DNA of 64,000 nt from Emiliania huxleyi CCMP1516 (lineage: Eukaryota > Haptophyta > Isochrysidales > Noelaerhabdaceae), in NCBI RefSeq assembly GCF_000372725.1, contig NW_005196830.1:533989-597988 (forward strand), in the 5' to 3' direction. Positions 31,508 to 41,830 of the stretch are shown here, piece by piece; the stretch's first letter is position 1; each line of letters opens with the position of its first letter. A program made the position numbers and the translations under genes. The notes under the pieces were generated by a model. The model did no database searches, had not been told where the DNA came from, and saw only the letters and a list, made by a program, of their open reading frames with translations.

Positions 31508-33412
31508 CTACACCCCACTCGTACTCACTGCTGACACAGTCCGCAGAACTTCCAACGCCGCGCCCTGTGCGGGCGCCGAGTCGTCCGCCGGCCAGCGCGA
31601 CGAGCCGGCGTGCGCGAGCAGCCGGAAGAGGGAGGAGATGGAGCCGCTCCGCTGCATGCCGCCCAGCCCCTCCCCGCCGCCCTCCGGCTCGCCCTCTCGC
31701 GCAGCGGCGCTGCTGCCGTCGGCGAGGCCGGCTGGTCCGCGGGGCGGGGGGGGAAGGGGCTGGGCGGGCGGCGCGGGTTCGGGAGGCGGCTCCTCTCCGC
31801 CTCCGTCCTCGTCCCCCTCCTCCTCCTCTTCTTCTTCTTCTTCCGACGACGACGAGCTCGCCTGTCCCGAGATGTGCCGAGATGAGCCGAGATGGCCCGA
31901 GATGAGACGAGATGCCACTCCTCTTCCGGCGAGGGCGAGCTCGCCTCCTCCGCCTCCCCCATCTCCGAGTCGACGCCCCCCTCGTCCTCGTCCTCCTCGT
32001 CCTCGTCCTCGTCGTCCTCCTCCTCCTCCTCGTCGTCGTCCATGGCGCCGCCTGTCGCCGCCAGCAGAGCCCGCGTCGCAGAGTCGAGCGACTTCTCCCA
32101 CGCCTTCACCAGTCAAGGATGAGAATGAGCTGACGCGTCGCAGACTCGAGCGACTTGCCCCCACGCCTCGTGCCCGCCGGTGAATCTCGTCGAATCTCGG
32201 CGAATCTCGGCGAGTCTCGGCGAATTTCCCCCGGTGCTCGCCAGTGCTGCTCCCCCTCTCTCCCCCTCTCTCCCCCGCCTGGTGCTCGCCGGCTGGCGAG
32301 TGCTGCTCCGCCCACGCATCGTACCGCAGCAGCGGGAGCACCTAGGGTGAGGGAGATATGGGAGATATGGGAGCACCTAGGGTGAGGGAGATATGGGGAG
32401 ATAGGCGCCTCGCTGACAACGACCTCCTTGGGCAGGTAGGAGAGCACGCCCGCGCTCCGCGCCTAATGCATGAGCACCGCGGTGGGGAGATACGGGGAGA
32501 CGCGGGGAGATACGGGGAGAGATGAGCTCCGCGCCTGAAGGATGAGCACCGCGCGCACCGCCGCCCTGTGGGCAGGCGGGAAGCGGCGGTGGCTCGTCTC
32601 GTCCCAGCGCGGAAGGCGCAGCGTCAGCTTGCGCTCCGGCGGCGGTGACTACAGGCACACAGAGCTCGGGCTCGCGTCTTTCTTTTTCGGCGTCCGCTTG
32701 CGCCCGGGCGGCGGCGCATTCGGCGGCGGCTGGACGATGCGCGTGAACTGAGAGGCGAGAGAGGGGGGAGGGTCAAGGCATACGCAAGGCATACGACAGG
32801 GTCACAATCTCCCCCCCCCTCCCCCCCGCGCCGCCGCCGTCTAAGCCCACCCCACCCCCACCCAATCGCCAACAGGGCGGCCAGCAGACCTGGACGGCGA
32901 GGGCGGGGGAGATTGCGTAGCTCGACTCGGAGGTGCGTGTCGCCCGGATGAGTTGCTGAGAGCCATCCGGCCAGCCGAGCGGGCCAACCAGGACGCCGCC
33001 CACCTGGAGCAGCGCCAGCACGCCCGCCGTCGTGCCGACACTCGCGCCCGCGCCGATGTAGATGCGCGCGTACCTGCCGGGGTGCTCTCGGGTGCTCTCG
33101 GGTGCTCTCGGCGTGCTCTCGGCGTGCTCTCGAGTGCTCTCGGCGTGCTCTCGAGTGCTCTCGGCTGCTCTCAAGTGCACCGCATAGAGCGTGCGAGGTC
33201 GATGCTAAACACGGACGCGGCGTGGAGCTCGACATGCGAGCAACCGACCTGTGAATGGAGCGACCTGTGAATGGAGTGACTGGTAGCTGACTGACTGTAT
33301 TAGCTGCACGACGTGCGGTTAGTGCCTGAGAAGGCTGCCGGAAGGGGCCGCAGCTGGGCTGTGTGCGTGCGTGTGTGGGTGAGCTGTGTGTGTGCGTGTG
33401 TGTGCATGTGCA

Positions 33413-33445
<33 letters not shown>

Positions 33446-34568
33446 GTGCGCGTGCGTTCGTGTGTGTGTGTGTGCTCCTTTGCCAGCCGCGAGCGCGCGT
33501 GCTCCACAAGCCACGCGTTGTGCTCCACGCCGTGGTGGATCGCCTGCAGTGAACGAACCCACTCATCGAAGGGGAAGGAAGGCGTTGCCCTGCAGATCGG
33601 TCGCCTGCAGGACAAGTCCGCGAAGCGTCCGAGAAGCGTGATAGAGGGCTCGCGGCGGCGTCCTGGCGGCGGGCGTCCTCGGAGCCGAGGATTTGGGGAG
33701 ATTTGGGGAGACATGGGGATATGGGGAGATGTGGGGAGATATGGCGGGCGTCCTCGGAGCCGAGGATTTGGCTCGCGATGGCGGAGAGGTAGCCGGCGCC
33801 GGAGCCGATGTTGAGGAAGGAGAGGCCTGTGGAGGAGAGACGAGGAGATGTGGGGAGATATGGGGAGATGTTGAGGAAGGAGAGGCGTGTGGCGGGCCGG
33901 CTGGGTGGCGGAGGAGGAGGGGCAGCCGAGGGGGTTGTTGACCCAAGTGTGGGGAGGAAGGGGAGGCGTGGCGGGGTGGGGCGGGGGGGGTGGCGGTGTG
34001 ATGTGGCCTCTCTGGCGTGAGGTCCTCCCCCAACCGCTCGCGCGTGCGCCGGCGGGCCCGTGTCGGATGTCTCGGAAGCGTCTCGGAAGCGTCTCGGAAG
34101 CGTCTCGGAAGCGTCCCCGGGAAAGTGTTGGACCTGGCCGGAGGTCGAGCGCCTCGAGGGCGGCGGCGTAGATGGAGGGCGCCTGCGGGCGGGTGCGGAG
34201 CGGCCGCGGCCGGCGTGTCTCAGCCGCGCTGCCGCGTCCGGACGAGGCGGGGAGGCGGGGTGGCAGGGCGACCGAGAGGTGGACGCCAGAGCAGCGGAGC
34301 GGCATGTCGGCATACGCGCCCGAGGAGACGTCTGCGTCGTCGGAGATGAAGTGGGCCCGATCGACAGCTAGGAAGGCCGCCTGCGTGCCACGGTACCACG
34401 CCAGTCTTTCCGGTGCTGGGGCAGCCAGAACCGGCAAGAAGAGAGGGCGAAGCGAGGCGCGGGCTGCGGCGCCTCAACGGCGGAGCTGCGGATGGTGCCG
34501 CAGCGAGACATCTTGTGCACGAGCTCGGCGTTTGGTGAGAGGGAGCGGCGCGATAGGCACCATTCCAT
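31508..34568 (-). CDS. PCMTD-like ([20 protein letters not shown] O-methyltransferase domain) protein
   Basis: Exons: 34568-34473 (NAELVHKMSRCGTIRSSAVE); 34380-about 34265 (AAFLAVDRAHFI, AYADMPLR, HLSVALP); 34182-34134 (APSIYAAALEALDLRPG); 33826-about 33760 (LSFLNIGSGAGYLSAIASQI, the SAM-binding loop); 33543-about 33475 (AIHHGVEHNAWLVEHARSRL); 33248-33181; 33073-32890 (YARIYIGAGASVG, LLQVGGVLVGPL); 32747-32535 (TRIVQPPPN, LTLRLPRWDETSHRRFPP); 32462-32409 (AGVLSYLPKEVVVSE); 32341 onward (VLPLLRYDAWAEQHS); about 32100-31915 (AWEKSLDSATRALLAA and an acidic run); about 31860-31508 (acidic, Pro-rich, ends SAVSTSGV). PCMTD proteins are SAM-binding and act as cullin-RING substrate receptors through a C-terminal box; the acidic C-terminus also matches. 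An in-frame TAG at 32651-32649 interrupts exon 8. Confidence 0.85.
33396..33475. repeat. (TG)n microsatellite in PCMTD-like intron
   Basis: TGTG/TGCG-rich run in the intron after the HARSRLAKE exon. Confidence 0.9.
33690..33890. repeat. GGGGAGATAT/GGGGAGATGT intron repeats
   Basis: On the coding (minus) strand these read TCTCCCCATA/TCTCCCCACA. The same motif fills the introns at about 32350-32405 and 32480-32520 of this gene, the RluA intron and one oxidoreductase intron. Confidence 0.8.
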
Positions 34569-34761
34569 GCTTCTCCTGTCTCCTGTCGGAGGGCGCGAGC
34601 ACCCGCACAAAACGGCAAATTGCTGCAACCCAACCCTTCCACTCTGACTCTCCATCCAAACTCCTCTCGGAGCTCCGCCGAAACTGGCTATTTTATTCCG
34701 CGAGATTAGAAGAAAATTTCGCTCTTCGGCATCATGTCGACTTGGCAAACGCGGCACTCCC

Positions 34762-35084
34762 TAATCATTACAAGAAACACTTATGCCGCCCAAGCCAATG
34801 GGTGTCTAAGGGTCTCTGACACTCCTGGATGCATGCACAGTCACAAACGGTGTAGAGGGACTCATGTCGTGCCAGGGGGCCGGAGAAAGGAGTAGCAATG
34901 TTCGGAAGCGTCCGAGGGCGAGGCGGTCCCGAGCGGTCCCGAGTGGTCCCGAGCGGTCCCGAGTGGCCCCAGACAGAGCACCCCAGAGCACCCCAGAGCA
35001 ACCCAGAGCACCCCAGAGCCTATACCTGAGAGCCCACGACCGCTTGGCAGGCACCTGCGCGGAGCCTGTTTCTTGTAATGATTA
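34762..35084. mobile_element. MITE-like element with 17-bp terminal inverted repeats
   Basis: The left end TAATCATTACAAGAAAC (34762-34778) is the exact reverse complement of the right end (35068-35084). The 323-bp element holds CACTCCTGGATGCATGCACA ... GGTGTAGAGG and tandem GGTCCCGAGC and ACCCCAGAGC repeats, and has no coding potential. A decayed relative with the same internal segment is at 47405-47570. A TA target duplication is possible. Confidence 0.8.
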
Positions 35085-35089
35085 ACATC

Positions 35090-35811
35090 CTAGCTAGCTA
35101 CTTTCACCTGCCCAACCAAGCTGCAGCCGATTCGACTGGGCTGATCAGGGCAGCCACCTCGCAGCGGCAGCAGGGCCACAGGGGTGGGGAGAAAGGTCTC
35201 ACTCAAGCCGCGGTTGTTGTTACTGTGGCCGCTAAAGGCCGTGCCTAGGCAGAGCTGCGCGAGCCGGATCGCGGTCACAGCTGTGGCAGCCGCACCAGTA
35301 CGTAGGTAGGCTGTGGCTCGATCGGCGCTAGATCGGCCATTTATCGTTTCTGGACACGCTGGCCAACACGCTCTGGCCAACACGCTACATACACGCACAC
35401 ACGCATCAACAACACATCAAAAATCTCTCTCTCACACACATCGGACGAGCCCTATCCGCGAGGCGCCTATCCGGCTAGGAGCTGAACCCTGCTGCCTCTC
35501 GCGGTTGGGAGCTGGGAGGGGATGGGCGCCGCGCGCTGCGCGCGCGCTCGCTCGATGCACTTTTTTCTTTCTTTGTAAAATTCTTTTCTCCATAAAATTC
35601 TTTTCTCCATCGAAAAGTCTGCGAGCGTGCGACGGGCGTCGGCGAGTGAATGATACGGAACTAGCACGCAATCACAGGTTTTTATGACATATTTGTATCC
35701 CTAAATATGTCGATGCTTTCTTAGCCCCGCCCGGTACCGCCTGGCCCTCTCCCTCGAGGCGTCGACCGCGCGCTCTCAGGTTGGGCCGCCTGTCCCTCAC
35801 ATCCTAACTCG
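35090..35811. other. Intergenic region, AT-rich AAAATTCTTTTCTCCAT repeats
   Basis: No gene is recognised. AAAATTCTTTTCTCCAT occurs twice at 35577-35609. GAAATTCTTTT occurs also at 11800-11880 and GAATTCTTTT at 25787, each near a gene 5' region or boundary. Confidence 0.4.
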
Positions 35812-36445
35812 TCATTGCTCGTCAGCGCGGTGCTTGCGCCGCAGCCGCCCGTGCGCGTCCAGCAGCCTGCGGAAGCGCCTCGTCACGTCCGCGCGCTCCC
35901 TCTCGCTCAGCCCAGGCAGCTGGTCGGGGTGCGACGCCATCGCCAGCGCACGGAAGGCGGCGCCGACGGCGGCGGAGGTCGGGGGCGGCTCGGCGCGCAA
36001 GCCGAGCAGTGCGTAGTCGTCGGCGTCCGCCGCTTGGCGAGGCGCGCCGAAGCAGGGCAGCCCGCGCTGCCGGCCGCCCTCGTCTCGCCGCTCGAGCTGC
36101 GGGTCGAGCTCGACGTTGCGCACCTGGTGTCGCAGCGAGGGGTGGAGGAAAAGGGGGAAGGGGAAGGGGGGGGGGGGGGGCTTTTGCCGCGAGCTGCCCC
36201 GCCACTCGCGGGCTCGTCCTCACGCCTCGCCACGCCTCGCATGCCTCACCTCGGCGCATCTCGGCGCATCTCGGCGCATCTCGGGACGTGTCCTGGACAT
36301 GCCCGCCACGGTCAGGCTGTCCGCCCGGAAGCAGCGCAGACACAAACGCGCGTTGGTGAGCTCATCTCGGCTGGTCTCGGGCTGATCTCGGGTGAACTCG
36401 GCCTCCTCCGCTCTGAGACGCAGCAGCGCGCCTACATAGTCTGAG
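35812..36445 (-). CDS. J-domain (DnaJ-like) protein, 5' end unresolved
   Basis: The last exon starts after a CACCAG acceptor near 36123 and reads VRNVELDPQLERRDEGG, then DDYALLGLRAEPPPTSAAVG and AFRALAMASHPDQLPGLSER, ending at 35812. YxLLGL, the amphipathic helix and HPDQ are the J-domain core; HPD is the residue triplet that stimulates Hsp70 ATPase. An upstream exon (about 36360-36310) has NARLCLRCFRADSLTVAG, with CxxC. An earlier exon ends GALLRLRAEEAEF after a TATGTAG acceptor near 36438. The intron between holds an ACACGTCC motif and CGAGATGCGC repeats. The true start was not found. Likely an Hsp70 co-chaperone, compartment unknown. Confidence 0.65.
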
Positions 36446-36952
36446 GGTATCCTAAAAGTTCGGCCGATTTGGGTCAAAACGCTAAAAGCACCCACGTTGG
36501 TAGATTTGGGGCAAAACGACAAAAGTGGGCCCGCCCGGGGCAAAATGGTAAAAACCGCACTGTTCTTTCGTGCAGCCGGGTTGACGCGGGGCCTCGGATT
36601 TAGCCAAAGTGACGCGCGCGCGCGGGCGGAGTGGCGGACGCGAGGACGCTGCCGTCAGACGAGGGGTTGCTATCATACGCAAGCACGAGCGGTCGGTGAC
36701 GCGACGGCGTGTACATCACCGTTGCCCAGGCAGGCGCGAAAGTGTGTTGTGGGAGCCATGTCCACCGTGTATGTCCCCGCAGCGTGGGCGATTTTAAGTG
36801 TCCACGGTTGCACGTTGTCGCGCGCGGATCGCACGACCGTAATCAGCATCCTTGCAAACGCCGACATGCACAGCCTCGCCCGCCTCCCAAAGCCCTCAAG
36901 TCGCAAGAAAGCTTACGGTATGTTGTGGGGGATCGTGGGGGGACGGAGCGCG

Positions 36953-38572
36953 ATGATGGCAACACAATCATGGCCGTGCGCGGCGTGCACGTTCGAGAAC
37001 AATAACGACAGGGCTCGTTGCGAGATGTGCGAGACTCCCAAGCCGACAACGACAGCGTACGCAGGACTGGTCGACCCATTTCCCAGCGCTGCTCCGGCTC
37101 GGCACCCAGTTCCCAGCGCTCCGGCTCGGACGACACTGTGGATGTGCGAGCGCTGCACACTGGAGAACAAAGTGGAGGCCGCCGTGTGCGCCGCGTGCGA
37201 GGGACCGCGGCCCGGCAACGTGCGCACGGCGGTGCCCTTGGTCGACGACAACTTGAGCGAGGAGCAAATGCTTGCGCTCGCGCTCTCCGCTTCGCTGGAG
37301 GACAGCACCTCCCCAGCGCGGCTCACCCCGCTGCCGCCAACAGTGCCGCGACCGGCAGCAGCAGCCTCTGCCGAGTCCTTGCTCGCACTTATCGAGGCTC
37401 TGGGACCACCGCAGAAAGGTACGAATGCTAAGGTGGAAGCTGGCTTCATCGACAAGGATACGCCGGCACTCCAAGCACGGCTCGAGGATCTCCCCGACGT
37501 GGCGTTCCTTGCCGCTCAAGGGATCTCAGAGGCAGAGCACGCCACAGTCACGCGTGCCCTGCAGCACGGACTGCCGTGGCGGCTCACGCTCGGCTTGACG
37601 ATCGAGGCGATGGAGAGCTGCATTGCGCAGCTGCCGCACGACGCTGTTGAGCAGTGCAACCGCGCCATCCCGTGCAAGGATGACGGCACGCCCAAATACC
37701 CTATCAACAACATGCTCAACGGCTACGTCAACCAGCATCATATCCGCGAGGCAAGCAAGGATGATGGCAAGGCAACATGTGAGCGTATGATGCTGCAGGG
37801 CACACGTGGTGTGGGTGTGGCGACCGTCTTCGTGAGTTGGTACCTCGAGACGCCACTCGTGAAACTGGTCGACACGCTCAAGGCCTTCCGGCAGCAGCAC
37901 ACTGAGTTGCCACACGATACCAAGTTCTGGGTCTGTGATTTCGTGATACGACAGAGGACCAGGGACTTGACAGAGGAGCTGAACGATGTGAAGAAGCTTG
38001 GGCCGTGCGTGCGCTCGGTCGGGCACACGGCGCTCCTCATGCAGCCGTGGGATGACCCGCTCACGTTGCAGCGCGCGTACTGCATCAAGGAGGTCTACCA
38101 CACAGTGGCATCGGGCGCACGCCTCAGCATGGCCATGGATTCCGAGGAGCAGGGGCGATGTGATCGCGAATTCGATGTCCATCGCTTGACGGCGAAAGGC
38201 TTCAAGGTGGATGTGCGTAGAGCCAAGTGCCTCAAGCCTGAGGACACAAAGGCCATCTTGGCTGAGCTCGAGCACGAGGTGGGTGCTGAAAGGTGCAACT
38301 CTATGGTGAAGGACGCGGTGGAGGACGCGGTTAGGCATGCGTTCGACAGCAGAATGCATGGGATGCCCCTTAAAACTGCCTCGGTCTGGGCGGATGTAGC
38401 GACGATTGATGCCGCCGACGCCATGGCCGCCGCCGACGCCGCCGCCGCCGCCGTTGCCGCATTTGAAGCTGAGCTTCAAGGGGAAGCTCAGCCTGAAGCT
38501 GCGCAAACCAACCCCGCCCACACCACCGACGTCGTTGCTGCGGACTCGTCGCCGCCGCCGGCGCTACCGTGA
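36953..38572 (+). CDS. RanBP2 zinc finger / UIM / TIR-like-domain protein
   Basis: 539 residues in one exon from MMATQSWPCAACTFENN; in-frame ATGs at 36758 and 36497 would lengthen it. Two RanBP2-type zinc fingers come first (WPCAACTFENNNDRARCEMC; WMCERCTLENKVEAAVCAAC), a fold that binds ubiquitin or RNA. A ubiquitin-interacting motif follows (SEEQMLALALSASLED). The large C-terminal domain has ATVFVSWYLETPLVKLVDTL, FWVCDFVIRQ, VGHTALLMQPWDDPLTLQRA, YCIKEVYHTV and FKVDVRRAKCLKPEDTKAIL. This pattern (FVSW, FWxD, GHTxLxxxPWxxPxxLxRxWCxxE) recurs in algal and oomycete proteins and is TIR-like in layout. It ends in an Ala-rich, low-complexity tail. Likely role: ubiquitin-dependent signalling or defence; the last is inference. 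Confidence 0.82.
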   Translation: MMATQSWPCAACTFENNNDRARCEMCETPKPTTTAYAGLVDPFPSAAPARHPVPSAPARTTLWMCERCTLENKVEAAVCAACEGPRPGNVRTAVPLVDDNLSEEQMLALALSASLEDSTSPARLTPLPPTVPRPAAAASAESLLALIEALGPPQKGTNAKVEAGFIDKDTPALQARLEDLPDVAFLAAQGISEAEHATVTRALQHGLPWRLTLGLTIEAMESCIAQLPHDAVEQCNRAIPCKDDGTPKYPINNMLNGYVNQHHIREASKDDGKATCERMMLQGTRGVGVATVFVSWYLETPLVKLVDTLKAFRQQHTELPHDTKFWVCDFVIRQRTRDLTEELNDVKKLGPCVRSVGHTALLMQPWDDPLTLQRAYCIKEVYHTVASGARLSMAMDSEEQGRCDREFDVHRLTAKGFKVDVRRAKCLKPEDTKAILAELEHEVGAERCNSMVKDAVEDAVRHAFDSRMHGMPLKTASVWADVATIDAADAMAAADAAAAAVAAFEAELQGEAQPEAAQTNPAHTTDVVAADSSPPPALP

Positions 38573-39471
38573 AACTGTGTCGCTTGACGCGCAGCCCTCG
38601 GCCTGGTCGTCATCTCACACCTCAGCATGGCAACCATCCTCTCAACAAAGCATCCCCCATGATCTCATGCTTTTCATGCATTTTTTCATAGCAACTGTGT
38701 ACTCAAGGTGCCACCCATGATTTTTACATGACCGTCACCGGGGCTGATTTCATACCTAAGAGAAACACCGTCGCGCCGTGCTCAATGTCAATCTCGTCGA
38801 CTGTTCCATCGATCCCACTACCCGATGAGGCTGACACGTGACAGCCCGGGGGGTAGCGCGGCACACGCGGCAGCACTCCCGAGCGCCAGTGAGGTACGTG
38901 CGAGCCCGCGGTTCGTGCGGACCGATGTCCGGACATATGGCCGCTCTCTCCCATCCGGGGTCCGGCGTATCGGTGTCCGTTACAGCTGTAGCCTGTACGC
39001 CGTCCGTGACCCGTTGCTTGTTTTAGCTTCTTTTTACATTTTAGTTGTTATTGAGACGACACCGCGCGCATCGGGCGCGCTCCCAGGGGTCTCCCTGTGC
39101 CCCTGCCACACACCGCGTCACGCCGAATCCGCTGCACTGTCATGTCGAGGATGCGTCCTTATGAGGATGCGTCCTTATGTGTTGCAAACTTGTCCGCCGA
39201 TAACGATTGGGGTAGGGGCCCCAACTCTCGACAACTCGTGATAGGCCACAAGTTTCCCGCAGGCGCACGCGCCGCGCTGCTCGGGCCGCGGCGGCGTGGT
39301 CGGCGCCGGCACCGAGGATGGCGGAGGCGTTGCGCGGCGGCGCGGCGGCGTCGGCTCGTGGTTGGGCGGGGTGGTGGGGCGACGTGCCGGCGCTCGCGTT
39401 CCTGCTGCTAACGTGAGCGGGAGGGCGACGAGGGGAGGGGTTTGGGGGGGGGCTTCGGAGAGGCAAACCGC
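38573..39471. other. Intergenic region, no gene seen
   Basis: No frame with natural composition was found on either strand. A direct repeat GAGGATGCGTCCTTAT occurs twice at 39147-39180. Confidence 0.45.
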
Positions 39472-41226
39472 CTACGCCGTCTGCAGGGCAATGGTGGTGG
39501 GGCGGGGGGGGGGGGAGGGGGTGCCGGGGGGAGGCGCCGCGGTACGTTCCAATAGTTGGCCCGCAGCTTCTGGCCGCGCGATGGACCCTTTGCGGCAACC
39601 AGGGAGGTTGAGGGTGAGCCAGCGGTGCGACGCGAGCGAGACAGGCGTGTGGTCGTCGAGTACGGGGCATGTTGTCGCGAGAGAGATTGCGAGCGGCGTG
39701 AACCTCGATGACGATGTGTGCATGTCCTCATGAATCATGATTGTGGCTGGCGTACGCATACATGTACATGTCGAAAAAACAACAAAAGTGAGCAAGTGGC
39801 CGAAGAAAGTAGCCAGTACGCAGTAGCGAGTAGGAGTACACACGTAGGCACAGCTAAGCAGAAGTCCCAACCAACGAAGAGCCCAGCCCAAGGCGCAAGG
39901 GCAAGGCCAAGCCGCTAGCTGGCACCCCTCCACGACACGGACGGACACGCGGCAGCCGCAGTACTTGTGCTCCGCGGAAGACCAAACAAGCACAGAGGGG
40001 CGAGTGAACTGGGAGAATTGACAGCTCTGAGAACACACATCTAGGCGAGGGCGCGGACACATCGGGGGGCTGGCACACACAACGCACCTGACGATAGCAT
40101 GAACTAATCGGCCGTCGGAGCCGGCGAGCGGCGTTTTGGGATGCGAGAGAGCGAACTCGTACCCGCACCACCCTTGGCGGCGACAGCAGCACCGTGCGAC
40201 ACGGTGCTTCTGCCTTGCAGCTAGCACCGCACACGTGGGGCGACAGGGCCGCTGCCAAGGCAGCTTACTGGACAGATCTGCAGACGCTTTGCGACCGGCG
40301 GCAGTAGAGGTGCACTCGACGGCGCGCCGGTAGCTGGGCCCAAGGCCGTCGCGAGGTCGGACGTCAGCGCCCGTTTCACCTCGGCGGCAGCGAGCCGCTT
40401 CAACTTCAAGTCGTAAACGGCTCTGTGAAAACTGCTTGCTGATGGCGTCGGGAGCAGGAAAGCTCGCTTCTGCACAGGGAGAGGGAGTGACGTTGGACTT
40501 CTGCCAGCAGCGCTCGGTGGCTGAGTGACGGTACGCACCATTGCGTCCTCTCTGGCGAGGGTTGCGGCGAGGTGAGCGTCTCGACCTGCGTGGACGGACT
40601 GGAGTGGAGCAATCGACGAAGAGGAAGTTCCGGGCGAGCCGCGTCATTTGCCAATGAAATTCGTTTCTGTTTCCGACCCGTCGCGTCCAGTTGTGCGAGA
40701 TTTTTGTGCTGGGAGCTCCAATTCTTTCTTGTCGGCGTCCTGTTGGGAAGTAAGCCGCTGGTGCACTTCTGACAACGATACGCACGACGGGGAAAAGAGA
40801 GAGGGGGTGGGTGGAGAAGGGATCCTCGACGGTGGAGAGGCGCGAGAAATACAATCGCGTCGGCTCAGAAACGAGGCAATACCCGTCTTGGTGCGATAAA
40901 TTTGAGGGCTGTTTGCCGAATCGAATTCTTTTTTTCAGCTTCACGGAACAGCTGCACGGCTGGCTCGAGACGGCTGGCCGGGGTTTACCGCACAGCGGCG
41001 GGCGAGAGAGGCAGCGGCCAGCGGGGGCGAGGGGGCTGGCGAGGGGGGCGAGGGGGGCGAGGGAGGGGAGGGAAGGGGAGGGGGCGGAGGGAGGGGAGGG
41101 GGGGAGGAGGGGGCGGAGGGGGGGAGGAGGGCGGCGACGCGTTCCTCCGCGTAGGGCGTAGCGGCGCTGCTGCGGCGGGCGGGAGGCGGCTCGGCCTTGC
41201 GGCGGGGCGGCGGCGCGTTGGTCCAC
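39472..41226 (-). CDS. Long orphan open frame, coding status doubtful
   Basis: A 584-codon open frame begins in a Pro/Arg-rich stretch and later reads YCLVSEPTRLYFSRLSTVED, then a Cys/Trp-rich part (LGWALRWLGLLLSCAYVC). No domain, repeat or signal is recognised. Composition changes along its length, and in GC-rich DNA stops are rare, so chance is a fair explanation. Listed because nothing else explains this 1.7-kb stretch. Confidence 0.18.
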   Translation of the reverse strand: MDQRAAAPPQGRAASRPPQQRRYALRGGTRRRPPPPLRPLLPPSPPSAPSPSLPSLAPLAPLASPLAPAGRCLSRPPLCGKPRPAVSSQPCSCSVKLKKRIRFGKQPSNLSHQDGYCLVSEPTRLYFSRLSTVEDPFSTHPLSLFPVVRIVVRSAPAAYFPTGRRQERIGAPSTKISHNWTRRVGNRNEFHWQMTRLARNFLFVDCSTPVRPRRSRRSPRRNPRQRGRNGAYRHSATERCWQKSNVTPSPCAEASFPAPDAISKQFSQSRLRLEVEAARCRRGETGADVRPRDGLGPSYRRAVECTSTAAGRKASADLSSKLPWQRPCRPTCAVLAARQKHRVARCCCRRQGWCGYEFALSHPKTPLAGSDGRLVHAIVRCVVCASPPMCPRPRLDVCSQSCQFSQFTRPSVLVWSSAEHKYCGCRVSVRVVEGCQLAAWPCPCALGWALRWLGLLLSCAYVCTPTRYCVLATFFGHLLTFVVFSTCTCMRTPATIMIHEDMHTSSSRFTPLAISLATTCPVLDDHTPVSLASHRWLTLNLPGCRKGSIARPEAAGQLLERTAAPPPGTPSPPPRPTTIALQTA

Positions 41227-41289
41227 GAGCTCACATCGGGCTGGTCAGATTATGCATGGGCAGAGGACTTTCTGCGTTCCTATAGGGGT

Positions 41290-41520
41290 TGCGTATCGCA
41301 GGTGAAATCATAATCCGTGAAATCATAATATTGAATGACCCCGTGGTAAAATGTTGCTCCTTGGTCATAGTTCAGGCCAGGGAAGTATCTTGCATCTGGA
41401 TACCCTGGAGTCATGGTGCGACCCAAATCTGCCCATTTTATGGAAAAATTAAAGATTTACAAAGGGGAAAATAAAAAGGGCAGCCAAACCCTTTTGGGAA
41501 ACAAGGGAAAAAAAAACGGG
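41290..41520. other. AT-rich island, unlike its surroundings
   Basis: Contains GTGAAATCATAAT twice (41299, 41317) and long A-rich strings (GGGAAAATAAAAAGGG, GGGAAAAAAAAACGGG). Base composition contrasts sharply with flanks. It could be an insertion or low-quality assembly; no gene is seen. Confidence 0.5.
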
Positions 41521-41699
41521 TAGGTGCAGTCGTACTCATACCAGACTGCTTTCAGCCCAACCGGATCACAAGTCATGCCGCGCAGACCGCAAATCGTGCC
41601 GCAGCTGCGTCGCTTTGCCGTATAGTCTTGTTGCCCACACCGCCATCGCCGTCGGGGAGAGGGGGGACGACACTGCTTCGGCAGCGTGCACCACCCCGA

Positions 41700-41830
41700 T
41701 CGATCCTGTATGTACCGTGTTTGTTATGACCCCCCCCAATGATCACTCCAGTGAGGGAGGGTGAGACGATCGAGGGGTCCCGTACCACGCGGAATCGACC
41801 CTATCCGGTGCTCAAGTGCTCAAGGAGGGA
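41700..41830 (+). repeat. Dispersed repeat family B, copy 3
   Basis: GTACCGTGTTTGTTATGACC, a C-run, GAGGGAGGGTGAGACGATCG, GTCCCGTACCACGCGGAATC, and GGTGCTCAAGTGCTCAAGGA, in the order seen at 30440-30580. Confidence 0.85.
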
